DNA of 64,000 bases, taken from the NCBI GenBank assembly GCA_020853105.1, contig JADYZM010000004.1, positions 164,563-228,562 of the forward strand, given 5' to 3'. Under the pieces are notes generated by a model. That model was not told where the DNA came from and ran no database searches. It saw only the letters and a program-made list of their open reading frames with translations. The position numbers and the translations under genes were made by a program. This stretch comes from Flavobacteriales bacterium. Its GTDB lineage: Bacteria; Bacteroidota; Bacteroidia; Flavobacteriales_E; Vicingaceae. Below are positions 24,246-33,910 of this stretch, in pieces. Each line of letters opens with the position of its first letter. Positions within the stretch are counted from its first letter, which is position 1.

Positions 24246-24511
24246 AAACAAAGTCGATAGAAAAAATTTCAGGTAAAGAAAAAACGAGCAAATTGTGTCA
24301 GTTAATTCTATTTAATGATGATATAAATACTTTTGATGATGTAATTGAATTGTTAGTAAAATACTGCAACCAAAACGAAATTCAAGCCGAACAATGTGCA
24401 ATGCTTGTACATCACACAGGCAGATATTCAATCAAAGAAGGTTCTTTTGAAGAATTATTTTTAATTGGAGAAATGTTGTCAGTTAATGGGCTTACTGTTG
24501 AAATAAAATAA
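24242..24511 (+). CDS. clpS: ClpS-like Clp protease adaptor
   Basis: LILFNDDINTFDDVIELLVKYCNQNEIQAEQCAMLVHHTGRYSIKEGSFEEL; ATGA overlap with the upstream gene. Confidence 0.85.
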   Translation: MKTKSIEKISGKEKTSKLCQLILFNDDINTFDDVIELLVKYCNQNEIQAEQCAMLVHHTGRYSIKEGSFEELFLIGEMLSVNGLTVEIK

Positions 24512-24519
24512 CCTTAAAA

Positions 24520-25329
24520 ATGATAAACAAGAAATTAGCAATATCAATTCTCATAATTGTTGGAATAATTGCTTGCAACAAAGTTCCAATTTCAGGAAGA
24601 AGACAAATGAACCTATTGCCCGAAAGCCAATTGATGGGAATGAGTTTGACACAATACAACCAGTTTCTTGGGGAAAATCCACCGGTTTCAGAACAAATTG
24701 AAGATACTAAGCTTATAAAAAAAGTTGGTAATAAAATTGCCAGAGCTGTTGAAAAATATATGAAAGACAACGGTATGGGGAATCAAATTTCAGGATACAA
24801 ATGGGAATTTAACTTGGTTGACCAAAAAGTGATTAACGCTTGGTGTATGCCAGGTGGAAAAGTAGTTGTTTATACTGGAATTTTACCTGTAACGCAATCT
24901 GAAGCTGGATTAGCTGTTGTTATGGGTCATGAAATTGCACATGCTATTGCACGTCATGGAAACGAAAGAATGAGTCAAGGAATTGTGGCTGCTGCCGGAG
25001 CAGCAGGGTTGGCTATTTCATTAAAAGAAAAACCTGCTGAAACTCAACAATTATTTTTATCTGCTTATGGAGTTACTACAGGAGTAGGAATGTTGGCTTA
25101 TGGCAGAAATCATGAAAGTGAGGCTGATAAATTAGGAATGGTTTTTATGGCAATGGCAGGATATCAACCATCAGAGGCAATTCCATTTTGGGAAAGAATG
25201 AAAGCTGCATCTGGTGGAGGGGGTACACCTGAATTTTTAAGCACTCACCCGAGTCATGATACTAGAATTGAAAGAATTAAAGAATGGTTGCCAACAGCAG
25301 AATCATACTTTGTTAAGGCTGTTGATTAA
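24520..25329 (+). CDS. M48 family metalloprotease (lipoprotein-like)
   Basis: VVMGHEIAHAIARHGNERMSQ zinc motif; N-terminal lipobox-like IIACNK. Confidence 0.93.
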   Translation: MINKKLAISILIIVGIIACNKVPISGRRQMNLLPESQLMGMSLTQYNQFLGENPPVSEQIEDTKLIKKVGNKIARAVEKYMKDNGMGNQISGYKWEFNLVDQKVINAWCMPGGKVVVYTGILPVTQSEAGLAVVMGHEIAHAIARHGNERMSQGIVAAAGAAGLAISLKEKPAETQQLFLSAYGVTTGVGMLAYGRNHESEADKLGMVFMAMAGYQPSEAIPFWERMKAASGGGGTPEFLSTHPSHDTRIERIKEWLPTAESYFVKAVD

Positions 25330-26503
25330 TTGCTTCAAGGATAATATCACAGGCAAATTTAATTTCACTCTCAGTTATTATTAACGGTGGAGCAATGCGT
25401 AAAGAGTTACTATTGAATAAAAACCAATCGGTTAAAACTCCTTTGGTTATGCAACAATCAATCACTGATTTATTGAATTCAAAACTTTCAAACTCAAGAG
25501 CAATCATCAATCCAAAACTTCTGAATTTTTTTATTTTAGGATGAATCAAATTTCTTTCGAATAATTTTCTTTTTTCTTCTACACCTGTAATTAATGATTT
25601 GTCGGCAATCAAAGTTTGAAGATTTGCTAAAGCAGCAACACAACTGATTGCGTGTCCACCAAAAGTTGTAATATGACCGAGAACAGGATTATTTTTTAAA
25701 CAACTCATGATTGAGTTAGATGAAACAAAGGCACCAATAGGAAAACCACCGCCCATTGCTTTAGCAATTGTCAAAATATCAGGAACTACCTGAAAATGTT
25801 CAAAAGCAAATAATTTACCGGTACGACCAAACCCGGTTTGAATTTCATCAAAGATTAATAAACTACCGGTTTCATCACATTTTTTTCGTAGTTTCAGTAA
25901 AAAATCATTTTTGGGAATAATTATTCCTGCTTCTCCCATTATAGGTTCAACAATAACACACGCCGTATTTTTAGAAATTTTTTCAATGTCTTTTTCACAG
26001 TTAAAATCAAGTTGGATTATTGATGGGAGTAGGGGTTTAAATGAATTTTTATATTCATCACTGCCAATAATACTCAAACATCCCTGAGTGCTACCGTGAT
26101 ATGCATTCTTAAAACTTATAATTTCTTGTCGTCCGGTGTACCTTTTAGCCAACTTCATTGCTCCTTCGTTAGCCTCACTTCCTGAGTTAACAAAATAACA
26201 CGAATCCAGCGGAGATGGTAACTGACTGATAAGTAACTGGGCTAATTTCACTTGAGGAGATTGAACAAACTCACCATAAACCATTAAATACGTATATTTT
26301 TCAAGTTGTTCTTTAACTGCATTAATAATTGCAGGATGTCTGTGTCCCAAATTGCTTACAGAAATACCCGAAATCAAATCAAGATAAGTTTTGTTGTTTA
26401 TATCGGTTAGATACATTCCTTCTGCTTTTTCTATTTCTAAACAAAGTGGAAAATCACTAGTTTGAGCAACATGTTGAAGAAATAATGTGCGTTGACTAAT
26501 CAT
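25313..26503 (-). CDS. Class III PLP-dependent aminotransferase (acetylornithine aminotransferase-like)
   Basis: GSEANEGAMKLAKRYTGR...LLIFDEIQTGFGRTGKLFAFEHFQVVPDILTIAKAMGGGFPIGA. Confidence 0.92.
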   Translation of the reverse strand: MISQRTLFLQHVAQTSDFPLCLEIEKAEGMYLTDINNKTYLDLISGISVSNLGHRHPAIINAVKEQLEKYTYLMVYGEFVQSPQVKLAQLLISQLPSPLDSCYFVNSGSEANEGAMKLAKRYTGRQEIISFKNAYHGSTQGCLSIIGSDEYKNSFKPLLPSIIQLDFNCEKDIEKISKNTACVIVEPIMGEAGIIIPKNDFLLKLRKKCDETGSLLIFDEIQTGFGRTGKLFAFEHFQVVPDILTIAKAMGGGFPIGAFVSSNSIMSCLKNNPVLGHITTFGGHAISCVAALANLQTLIADKSLITGVEEKRKLFERNLIHPKIKKFRSFGLMIALEFESFEFNKSVIDCCITKGVLTDWFLFNSNSLRIAPPLIITESEIKFACDIILEAINQQP

Positions 26504-26805
26504 AAAATTTCTATTTTTTCAACAATAATACTGTTAACACTCCAAGCCTCTGGAGGAGAAGCAAATAAAGGTTTTGTTTTTGACCAAATGGATTTAAATA
26601 AATCTGAATTTCTGTAATTTTCTAAATCTTGTTCTGAACACCAGAAACTATATGTAAAGAATATAGTTGGTTTATTAATATCTCTTAACAATTCCAAATG
26701 ATTGACACCTTTAAAATTTCTAATCTTTGTTTTATTTTCATTAAATAGATTTAAAAAAGTATCTACATTTTCAGGCTTAAAGTTCATTTTTACAATTCTA
26801 ATCAT
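26500..26805 (-). CDS. Antibiotic biosynthesis monooxygenase-like (ABM) domain protein
   Basis: MIRIVKMNFKPENVDTFLNLFNENKTKIRNFKGVNHLELLRD...; start moved to the internal ATG at 26805. Confidence 0.7.
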   Translation of the reverse strand: MIRIVKMNFKPENVDTFLNLFNENKTKIRNFKGVNHLELLRDINKPTIFFTYSFWCSEQDLENYRNSDLFKSIWSKTKPLFASPPEAWSVNSIIVEKIEIL

Positions 26806-27580
26806 GAAAAAGAATATCAAATTTTTCCATCGTTTTTAAACCAGAAAGTTTGTTTAAATTTCCATTACGCATAGCAATTTCTAAATATCCGGAAGAATTA
26901 AATAATGCTAACACTCCAGATTTTTCAACATCGGTATATCTTTTAGATAATATTTTCACATCAGCTGTTCTACTTTTTAAAAATATTCCAAAAGGTCTGT
27001 TTTTTCCTACACTTTTAAAAAGAGATTCATGAATGTTGGAATGTAAGTTTCCGTAATGGTCAATATAACTTATCATGCCTTGAATACTATTTGCTGTATT
27101 GGTTGGGGCAAAATTGATTTTTCGATTGAGTTCAGATTTTGGTTTACCTATGACTTCTATTGGTTCTCTTTTTGCAAGGTTACAAGCTGCTTTTACATAA
27201 ATATCTTTTACTGGGAAACATTCTTTATCTGCTTCTTGTTGAATTGATATCTCAAAAGCTTTTTCCGGTGGTGTGTCAAAAATCAATGATAATATTCCAT
27301 TATCAGGGCATATAAAATATTGTTTGTGATTATAGACAACAACATGAGAATTGTGTTTTTCATTTTGAGGTTCAACTCCAATTATATGAATAGTACCATC
27401 AGGAAAATCTTGGTAACAATTACGAATAATATGTGCAGTTCTTATTATGTCAGATAACGGTATATCGTGAGTGATATCGACAATCGTAACTTCTGGAACT
27501 AATTTTAGTATTGTTCCTTTAATTGATGCAACGTAATGATCAATAGTTCCAAAATCTGTAGTAAGTGTTATTATTGGCAT
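26798..27580 (-). CDS. SAM hydroxide adenosyltransferase family (DUF62)
   Basis: MPIITLTTDFGTIDHYVASIKGTI...VDITHDIP...CPDNGILSLI. Confidence 0.93.
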   Translation of the reverse strand: MPIITLTTDFGTIDHYVASIKGTILKLVPEVTIVDITHDIPLSDIIRTAHIIRNCYQDFPDGTIHIIGVEPQNEKHNSHVVVYNHKQYFICPDNGILSLIFDTPPEKAFEISIQQEADKECFPVKDIYVKAACNLAKREPIEVIGKPKSELNRKINFAPTNTANSIQGMISYIDHYGNLHSNIHESLFKSVGKNRPFGIFLKSRTADVKILSKRYTDVEKSGVLALFNSSGYLEIAMRNGNLNKLSGLKTMEKFDILFHD

Positions 27581-27690
27581 CTGACATACTTTGTTAATAA
27601 TTAATTCAAATAGAATTTAATTGTTGCATTCTAATTATTGAAATTTACAGTTACAATAAAGACCAAAGTTAAAAATTAAATACTAAATTT

Positions 27691-28641
27691 TTGAACGAAA
27701 AAATCATTGAAATTTCAAGTGTTAGCCCAGTTGAATTATTTGGAGTAAATGAAACAAACCTAAGTTTAATTAAGTCATTCTTTCCAAAAATCAAGGTAAT
27801 ATCAAGGGGCGATAAGCTAAAAGCAATCGGAGAAGATAAAGAGTTAGCATTGTTTGAAAAAAAAATTGCACTTTTAATTGAACATTTGCTAAAATACAAA
27901 CAATTAAATGAAAACCATATAGAAAGACTTTTGGAAGAAAAACCAAACATAGAAAGTCAAACTCTTGAACATGATTCAGAAGTTCTTGTTTTTGGTAATT
28001 CCGGTTTGGTTGTTAAAGCTAGAACAGCCAATCAACGAAAACTAGTAAAAGAATGTGAAAAAAATGACCTTGTTTTCGCTGTTGGACCAGCAGGTACAGG
28101 TAAATCATATACTGCTGTAGCATTAGCAGTACGTGCATTAAAAAATAAAGAAGTAAGAAGGATAATTTTAACCAGACCAGCCGTAGAAGCCGGAGAACAT
28201 TTAGGATTTTTACCCGGCGATTTAAAAGAAAAGTTAGACCCATATCTACAACCATTATATGATGCACTAAGAGATATGATTCCTATTGAGAAACTAAAAG
28301 AAATGCTTGAAGATGGAACAATCCAAATAGCTCCACTTGCTTTTATGCGTGGAAGAACACTAGATAGGGCTTTTGTGATTTTAGATGAAGCTCAAAATGC
28401 CACGAAAAGTCAGTTCAAAATGTTTTTAACCAGAATGGGTAAATCAGCAAAATTTATAATCAATGGCGATGAAACTCAAGTTGATTTACCTAGAAACCAG
28501 CAATCAGGATTAACCCAAGCAATAGGTCTATTAGATAAAGTAAAAGGAGTCTCAATTGTTCGATTTGATGAAAAAGACGTAATTCGACACGATTTAGTTA
28601 AGAAAATAATATTGGCTTATAAAAACCATTCTGAAAATTAA
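27691..28641 (+). CDS. phoH: PhoH family ATPase
   Basis: VFAVGPAGTGKSYTAVALAV...RPAVEAGEHLGFLPGDLKEKLDPYLQPLYDAL...RGRTL; TTG start codon. Confidence 0.95.
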   Translation: MNEKIIEISSVSPVELFGVNETNLSLIKSFFPKIKVISRGDKLKAIGEDKELALFEKKIALLIEHLLKYKQLNENHIERLLEEKPNIESQTLEHDSEVLVFGNSGLVVKARTANQRKLVKECEKNDLVFAVGPAGTGKSYTAVALAVRALKNKEVRRIILTRPAVEAGEHLGFLPGDLKEKLDPYLQPLYDALRDMIPIEKLKEMLEDGTIQIAPLAFMRGRTLDRAFVILDEAQNATKSQFKMFLTRMGKSAKFIINGDETQVDLPRNQQSGLTQAIGLLDKVKGVSIVRFDEKDVIRHDLVKKIILAYKNHSEN

Positions 28642-28653
28642 AAAATTCTCACA

Positions 28654-29037
28654 ATGAACTTTGAAACAATTAAATACGATAACTATACATTGATTAGTTT
28701 TCAATCAGAAAAATTAGATTCTCTTGTAGCTCCAGATTTAAAATCTGAATTCGTACATATCAACAAACAAAAAGAACGAAATATTTTAATGGATATTAGT
28801 AATGTTAAATATTGTGATTCGTCGGGGCTAAGTGCTTTGTTAATTGCTAACCGAATTTGTAAAGAGGCTAAAGGTTCATTTATCATTTGTGGAATTCAAC
28901 CCATGGTAAAAAAACTACTAAAAATATCACAATTGGACAAAATATTAATCCAAACCCCAACACTTCCGGAGGCCATAGATTATTTATATATGGAAGAATT
29001 AGAACGAAACCTGGGTGGAGATGATTTAGATGACTAA
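28654..29037 (+). CDS. STAS-domain anti-sigma factor antagonist-like protein
   Basis: NILMDISNVKYCDSSGLSALLIANRICKEAKGSFIICGI. Confidence 0.88.
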   Translation: MNFETIKYDNYTLISFQSEKLDSLVAPDLKSEFVHINKQKERNILMDISNVKYCDSSGLSALLIANRICKEAKGSFIICGIQPMVKKLLKISQLDKILIQTPTLPEAIDYLYMEELERNLGGDDLDD

Positions 29038-29959
29038 GTTCAGTATTTTAATATTAGGAAGTGCTTCAGCATCTCCAACTTTGAATAGAAATCCGAGTTC
29101 ACAGCTAATTAATATCAATGAAAATTATTTTTTAATTGATTGTGGGGAAGGAACTCAATACAGACTTAGAGAACATAAGATAAAATTTCAGCGTATTCAC
29201 CATATTTTTATCAGTCATCTTCATGGCGATCATTATTTTGGGCTTCCTGGACTGCTGCAAACCATGAGTTTATTAGGTAGGAAATTACCATTAAATCTAT
29301 ATGGACCACCACAATTGAAAGAAATTTTAGAATTGAATTTTAAACATTCGCAAAGTTTTTTAAAATTTCCATTGAATTTTTATGCTACAAACTCTCAACA
29401 ACAAGAAGTCTTGTTAGAAAATGATTTCCTTACTGTCAGCACTGTAATATTAGACCACAGAATTCCATGTACAGGTTTTATTTTTAGAGAGAAGCAAAAA
29501 CCTTTTAAAATTAACCCTACAGCAATTAAACACTTTAAAGTTCCTCACTATCTAATTTCAGATATTAAATTGGGTTCTGATTTCTATTCTTCAGAAGAAA
29601 ATAAACTCATAAAAAATGGCCTTTTAACCTTTCAACCCGATAAATCTTTTAGCTATGCATACTGTTCTGACACTAAATATAATGAGCAAGTAGCACTTCA
29701 AATAAAAGATGTTGTTGTCCTTTATCACGAAGCAACATTTATAAACAAGGACAACAAAAGAGCTTCAGAAACATTTCATAGCACAGCAGAACAAGCAGCA
29801 AAAATTGCAACAATAGCAAATGCTAACTTATTGATTATCGGTCATTTTTCAAATAGATATTCAAATTTGAATATTCTCTTGGAAGATGCAAAATTGATAT
29901 TTGAAAACACATTGTTAGGTATAGATAATACCTTTATTGATATGTCAAAAATTCAATAA
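29030..29959 (+). CDS. rnz: Ribonuclease Z
   Basis: LILGSASASPTLNRNPSSQ...FLIDCGEGTQYRLREHKIKFQRIHHIFISHLHGDHYFGLPGL. Confidence 0.95.
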   Translation: MTKFSILILGSASASPTLNRNPSSQLININENYFLIDCGEGTQYRLREHKIKFQRIHHIFISHLHGDHYFGLPGLLQTMSLLGRKLPLNLYGPPQLKEILELNFKHSQSFLKFPLNFYATNSQQQEVLLENDFLTVSTVILDHRIPCTGFIFREKQKPFKINPTAIKHFKVPHYLISDIKLGSDFYSSEENKLIKNGLLTFQPDKSFSYAYCSDTKYNEQVALQIKDVVVLYHEATFINKDNKRASETFHSTAEQAAKIATIANANLLIIGHFSNRYSNLNILLEDAKLIFENTLLGIDNTFIDMSKIQ

Positions 29960-29998
29960 ATTCGGTGTTAATAGCTTGTTGATAACTATTAGAGGTGC

Positions 29999-30031
29999 TT
30001 TGTTATTGATTTTATAAAACTATTACATTTG
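29999..30031 (+). promoter_or_regulatory. Bacteroidota-type promoter of the HU gene
   Basis: TTTG (29999-30002) - 21 nt - TACATTTG (30024-30031), matching TTG / TAnnTTTG. Confidence 0.6.
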
Positions 30032-30071
30032 ATGAGTAAACATTAATATTAACTTTTAAAAATTAAAAAAA

Positions 30072-30344
30072 ATGAACAAAGGAGAATTAATCGACGCAAT
30101 CGCTAAAGGTGCTGGTTTAACTAAATCTGATGCAGGAAATGCTATCAACGCATTTGTTGCTGCTGTTTCTAAATCTTTGAAAAAAGGTGATTCAGTTCAA
30201 TTGATTGGTTTTGGAACTTTCTCAGTTTCTAAAAGAGCTGCTAGAACAGGAAGAAACCCACAAACTGGAAAAGAAATCAAAATTGCTGCTAAAAAAGTTG
30301 CAAAATTCAAAGCTGGAAAAGCTTTAGCTGATGTTGTGAAATAA
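30072..30344 (+). CDS. HU family DNA-binding protein
   Basis: [28 protein letters not shown]...[26 protein letters not shown]. Confidence 0.97.
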   Translation: MNKGELIDAIAKGAGLTKSDAGNAINAFVAAVSKSLKKGDSVQLIGFGTFSVSKRAARTGRNPQTGKEIKIAAKKVAKFKAGKALADVVK

Positions 30345-30362
30345 TTAATTTCTGACAGAAAC

Positions 30363-30395
30363 AAAAAAACCCTTGCTGATGCAGGGGTTTTTTAT
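30363..30395 (+). terminator. Rho-independent-like terminator of the HU gene
   Basis: AACCCTTGC TGAT GCAGGGGTT followed by TTTT. Confidence 0.85.
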
Positions 30396-30411
30396 TTATA
30401 ATAAATTAAAA

Positions 30412-32064
30412 TCAATTGATTTTAACTTGCTTTAATGATAACATGTTAATTGGGTTGATTCCTAACTCACTAACGTTATTCTGAACCAAACGCACTACTT
30501 CATCATAATACAAAATAACTACAGGAGCTTCTTCAATCAGAATTTTATCCATCTCTTGATACAAATGAAAACGAATGGAGTCATTAATTTCTGTTTGAGA
30601 TTTTTCATAAAGTTTATCGAATTCAAAATTCTTGAAATGAGTGTAGTTTGGACCGTGTGGAGTAAAGTTTTTACTGTAAAAAAGAGCTAAATAATTTTCT
30701 GCATCAGGATAATCAGCAATCCAAGATTTTCTGAAGAAGTTCAATTCTGACCTGGCAACCAATTCTCTATGAGTGGTAGCTGGCAAAATATCAACTTTAA
30801 GTTTAATTCCGATTTCACCGAGTTGATGCTGAATGAACTCGCACAAATCAACATAACCAGCAGTTGTGTAAATAGTAATTTCAGGCAATCCTTTTCCATT
30901 TGGAAAACCTGCTGAATAAAGTAATTCTTTTGCTTTTTCAGGGTTGTAAGTATATCCTTTTACATTGTTTTCATCGAATGAAGGCATTCCTTTGGGAATA
31001 AACCCTGAATTTGCCGGAGTTCCAATATCTTTTCTTAGGTAGGAAATCATTTGTTCTCGATTAAACCCATAATTGATTGCCTGACGAATCATTTTCTTTC
31101 TTAGTGGGCTGTTTTTAACAACTTCTAGGTTATCATCAACTAAAATACCAAGATATTCTGTATTCAAATACGGGTTAGTCATCATGTGTATTTTTCCTTT
31201 GTATTTTTCTTTAAGTTCACCTTTTGCCGTAAAAATTTCTTCCTTATAACTTCCTTCTCTTCCGGAAACAAAATCCAAATCTCCGTTCAGAAATTTTAAA
31301 AATTCAATTTCTTCATCTTTAATAAAGGTAATGGCAATGGCATCAATATAAGGAAGAGAATTACCTACGCTATCTTTTTCAAAATAATTGTCGTTTTTCA
31401 AGAAAACCATTTTATTGCCTTCGTCCCACATTTTAAATTTGAAAGGACCTGTTCCTACTGGATTTGATGAGTAATCGTTTTTATAATACTCAACCACTTC
31501 ATGTGGCACAACTGAGCAATATTGCATGGTTAATATACCTAAAAATGGAGGAAAAGGCTGGTTCAAATAAATTTTGAGGGTTGTATCATTTACAGCTTCA
31601 AAAGGTGAAAAATTATTTTCTTCTAAAAAATCCAAGTTATTGAATATCCACGCTCCGGGTGAAGCAACTTTTGAATCGATAATTCGATTAAAACTATACA
31701 CAAAATCATGAGCTGTTACATTTCTGCCTTTTCCATCTTTAAACTTTTCGTGGTCATGGAATTTGACATTATTTTTTAGAAAAAAAGTATAGACTTTCCC
31801 ATCTTCAGAAATTTCCCATTGATTTGCAATGCAAGGAATTATATTAAGTTTATTATCCATTTGAACCAAGCCATTATATAATTGGTTGCATGCCCAAATG
31901 TTTTCAATATTTCTTGAAAAAGCAGGGTCTAAAGATGTTACACCTGCAGATTCATTGTATCGGAATATTTTTTTATTGGCTAAACTTTCAGAATTGTTAG
32001 CATTTTCACAACTTACAAAAATTAGGGTAACCGATGCAAGTAGTATTAATGATATATTTCTCAT
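30412..32064 (-). CDS. ABC transporter oligopeptide/dipeptide-type substrate-binding lipoprotein
   Basis: Lipobox-like FVSCEN; SLDPAFSRNIENIWACNQLYNGLVQ... SBP family 5 pattern. Confidence 0.92.
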   Translation of the reverse strand: MRNISLILLASVTLIFVSCENANNSESLANKKIFRYNESAGVTSLDPAFSRNIENIWACNQLYNGLVQMDNKLNIIPCIANQWEISEDGKVYTFFLKNNVKFHDHEKFKDGKGRNVTAHDFVYSFNRIIDSKVASPGAWIFNNLDFLEENNFSPFEAVNDTTLKIYLNQPFPPFLGILTMQYCSVVPHEVVEYYKNDYSSNPVGTGPFKFKMWDEGNKMVFLKNDNYFEKDSVGNSLPYIDAIAITFIKDEEIEFLKFLNGDLDFVSGREGSYKEEIFTAKGELKEKYKGKIHMMTNPYLNTEYLGILVDDNLEVVKNSPLRKKMIRQAINYGFNREQMISYLRKDIGTPANSGFIPKGMPSFDENNVKGYTYNPEKAKELLYSAGFPNGKGLPEITIYTTAGYVDLCEFIQHQLGEIGIKLKVDILPATTHRELVARSELNFFRKSWIADYPDAENYLALFYSKNFTPHGPNYTHFKNFEFDKLYEKSQTEINDSIRFHLYQEMDKILIEEAPVVILYYDEVVRLVQNNVSELGINPINMLSLKQVKIN

Positions 32065-32233
32065 ACAATTTGTTATTTAATATGTAATGTTAACCATATC
32101 CAAGAAAGGAAATAATATGCTGAAGCTGTTGTTTTCAACACATTTTTTAACATACTATATTAAAAATGAAAAAGCTATCAGAAAACAAATCAAATTAGCA
32201 ATTCCCATATATTTGCAAACTTAAAAAAATGAT

Positions 32234-33331
32234 ATGGGACTAAAATGTGGAATTGTAGGCTTACCAAATGTCGGTAAATCTACCTTGTTTAATTGTCTGT
32301 CAAATGCAAAAGCACAGTCAGCAAATTTTCCATTTTGTACCATTGAGCCAAATGTGGGAGTAATTACTGTTCCAGATAATAGGTTGGAAATGCTGGAAAA
32401 ATTAGTCGTTCCTGAGAGGGTAGTCCCAACAACAATAGAAATTGTTGATATCGCCGGATTGGTTAAAGGAGCTAGCAAAGGCGAAGGGTTAGGTAATAAA
32501 TTTTTAGCAAATATCAGAGAAACAGATGCAATCATTCACGTACTAAGGTGTTTTGATGATGGAAATGTTGTTCACGTTGATGGTTCTGTTAACCCTGTAA
32601 GAGATAAAGAAATAATTGATATCGAATTGCAGTTAAAAGATTTTGAAACTGTAGAAAAGAAATACGATACAATTAAGAGAAAAGTTCAAACAGGAGATAA
32701 ATCAGCAGTTAAAGAAGGCGAACTCTATCAACGGATTCTCAAGACTTTAGAACAAGGAAAGTCTGTTCGAACAATTGAATTTACGGAAGAAGAAATGGAG
32801 TTTGTAAAACCTATGTTTTTAATAACCCAAAAGCCTGTTTTATATTTATGTAATGTAGATGAGGGTTCTGTAAAGAATGGCAATGCACATGTAAATGCTG
32901 TTAAAAACGCTGTAAAAGATGAAGGTGCAGAAGTATTAATTATTGGCGCTCAAATTGAAGCGGATATTGCTGAGCTAGAAACCTATGAAGAAAGAAAAGA
33001 ATTTTTAACCGATTTAGGCTTAGAAGAAGCTGGGGTTAACAAATTAATACGTGCAGCATACAAACTACTTGAGCTATATACTTATTTCACTGCAGGTGTA
33101 AAAGAAGTAAGAGCATGGACAATAAAAAAAGGAATGACAGCACCACAAGCAGCAGGTGTAATACATACCGATTTTGAAAAAGGATTTATCCGGGCTGAAG
33201 TTATAAAATATGCTGATTTTATAAAGTATGGTTCTGAATCTGCTGTAAAAGAAGCCGGAAAATTAGGTGTTGAAGGAAAAGAGTATGTGGTTGAAGATGG
33301 AGATGTTATGCACTTTAGATTTAATGTTTAA
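32234..33331 (+). CDS. ychF: Redox-regulated ATPase YchF
   Basis: MGLKCGIVGLPNVGKSTLFNCLSNAKAQSANFPFCTIEPNVG; C-terminal TGS-like GKEYVVEDGDVMHFRFNV. Confidence 0.97.
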   Translation: MGLKCGIVGLPNVGKSTLFNCLSNAKAQSANFPFCTIEPNVGVITVPDNRLEMLEKLVVPERVVPTTIEIVDIAGLVKGASKGEGLGNKFLANIRETDAIIHVLRCFDDGNVVHVDGSVNPVRDKEIIDIELQLKDFETVEKKYDTIKRKVQTGDKSAVKEGELYQRILKTLEQGKSVRTIEFTEEEMEFVKPMFLITQKPVLYLCNVDEGSVKNGNAHVNAVKNAVKDEGAEVLIIGAQIEADIAELETYEERKEFLTDLGLEEAGVNKLIRAAYKLLELYTYFTAGVKEVRAWTIKKGMTAPQAAGVIHTDFEKGFIRAEVIKYADFIKYGSESAVKEAGKLGVEGKEYVVEDGDVMHFRFNV

Positions 33332-33342
33332 TCATATAAACT

Positions 33343-33909
33343 ATGGCTGGAGATTTTAATTATTACAGTTGGGTGATACTACCAATTATCATTTTTATTT
33401 CCAGAATGACAGATGTAAGTTTAGGTACACTGCGACATGTTTTTATCTCTAAAGGATACAGAAAACTTGTCCCATTTTTAGGTTTTTTTGAGGTACTTAT
33501 ATGGATTATTGTTGTTGCCCAAGTCATGCAACATCTCTCAAACTGGGTTTGTTATATTGCTTATGCAGGGGGATTTGCCGCAGGAACGTATATGGGCTTA
33601 CTTATAGAAGAGAAGTTGGCTTTAGGTTTACAAGTAATTCGGGTGATAACCAATCAAAATAGTGATGAGTTAATTGCCGAACTAAAAAACAGCAATCATG
33701 GAATAACCATTGTTGATGCTCAAGGGGCATACGGTCCTGTAAAAATGATTTTTACAATTATTAAACGTAAAGATGTACCTCAGGTTGCTTCGAAAATTGC
33801 CACATTTTTACCTAATGCATTTTTCACGATTGAAGATATAAAAAACACCAACCAAGGGGTGTTTAATAATAAACCCAGATACAATTGGTTGTATAGAAAA
33901 TCAAAATAA
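33343..33909 (+). CDS. DUF2179/UPF0316-type membrane protein
   Basis: RMTDVSLGTLRHVFISKGYRKLVPFLGFFEVLIWI multi-TM plus YGPVKMIFTIIKRKDVPQV C-terminal domain. Confidence 0.85.
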   Translation: MAGDFNYYSWVILPIIIFISRMTDVSLGTLRHVFISKGYRKLVPFLGFFEVLIWIIVVAQVMQHLSNWVCYIAYAGGFAAGTYMGLLIEEKLALGLQVIRVITNQNSDELIAELKNSNHGITIVDAQGAYGPVKMIFTIIKRKDVPQVASKIATFLPNAFFTIEDIKNTNQGVFNNKPRYNWLYRKSK

Positions 33910-33910
33910 A

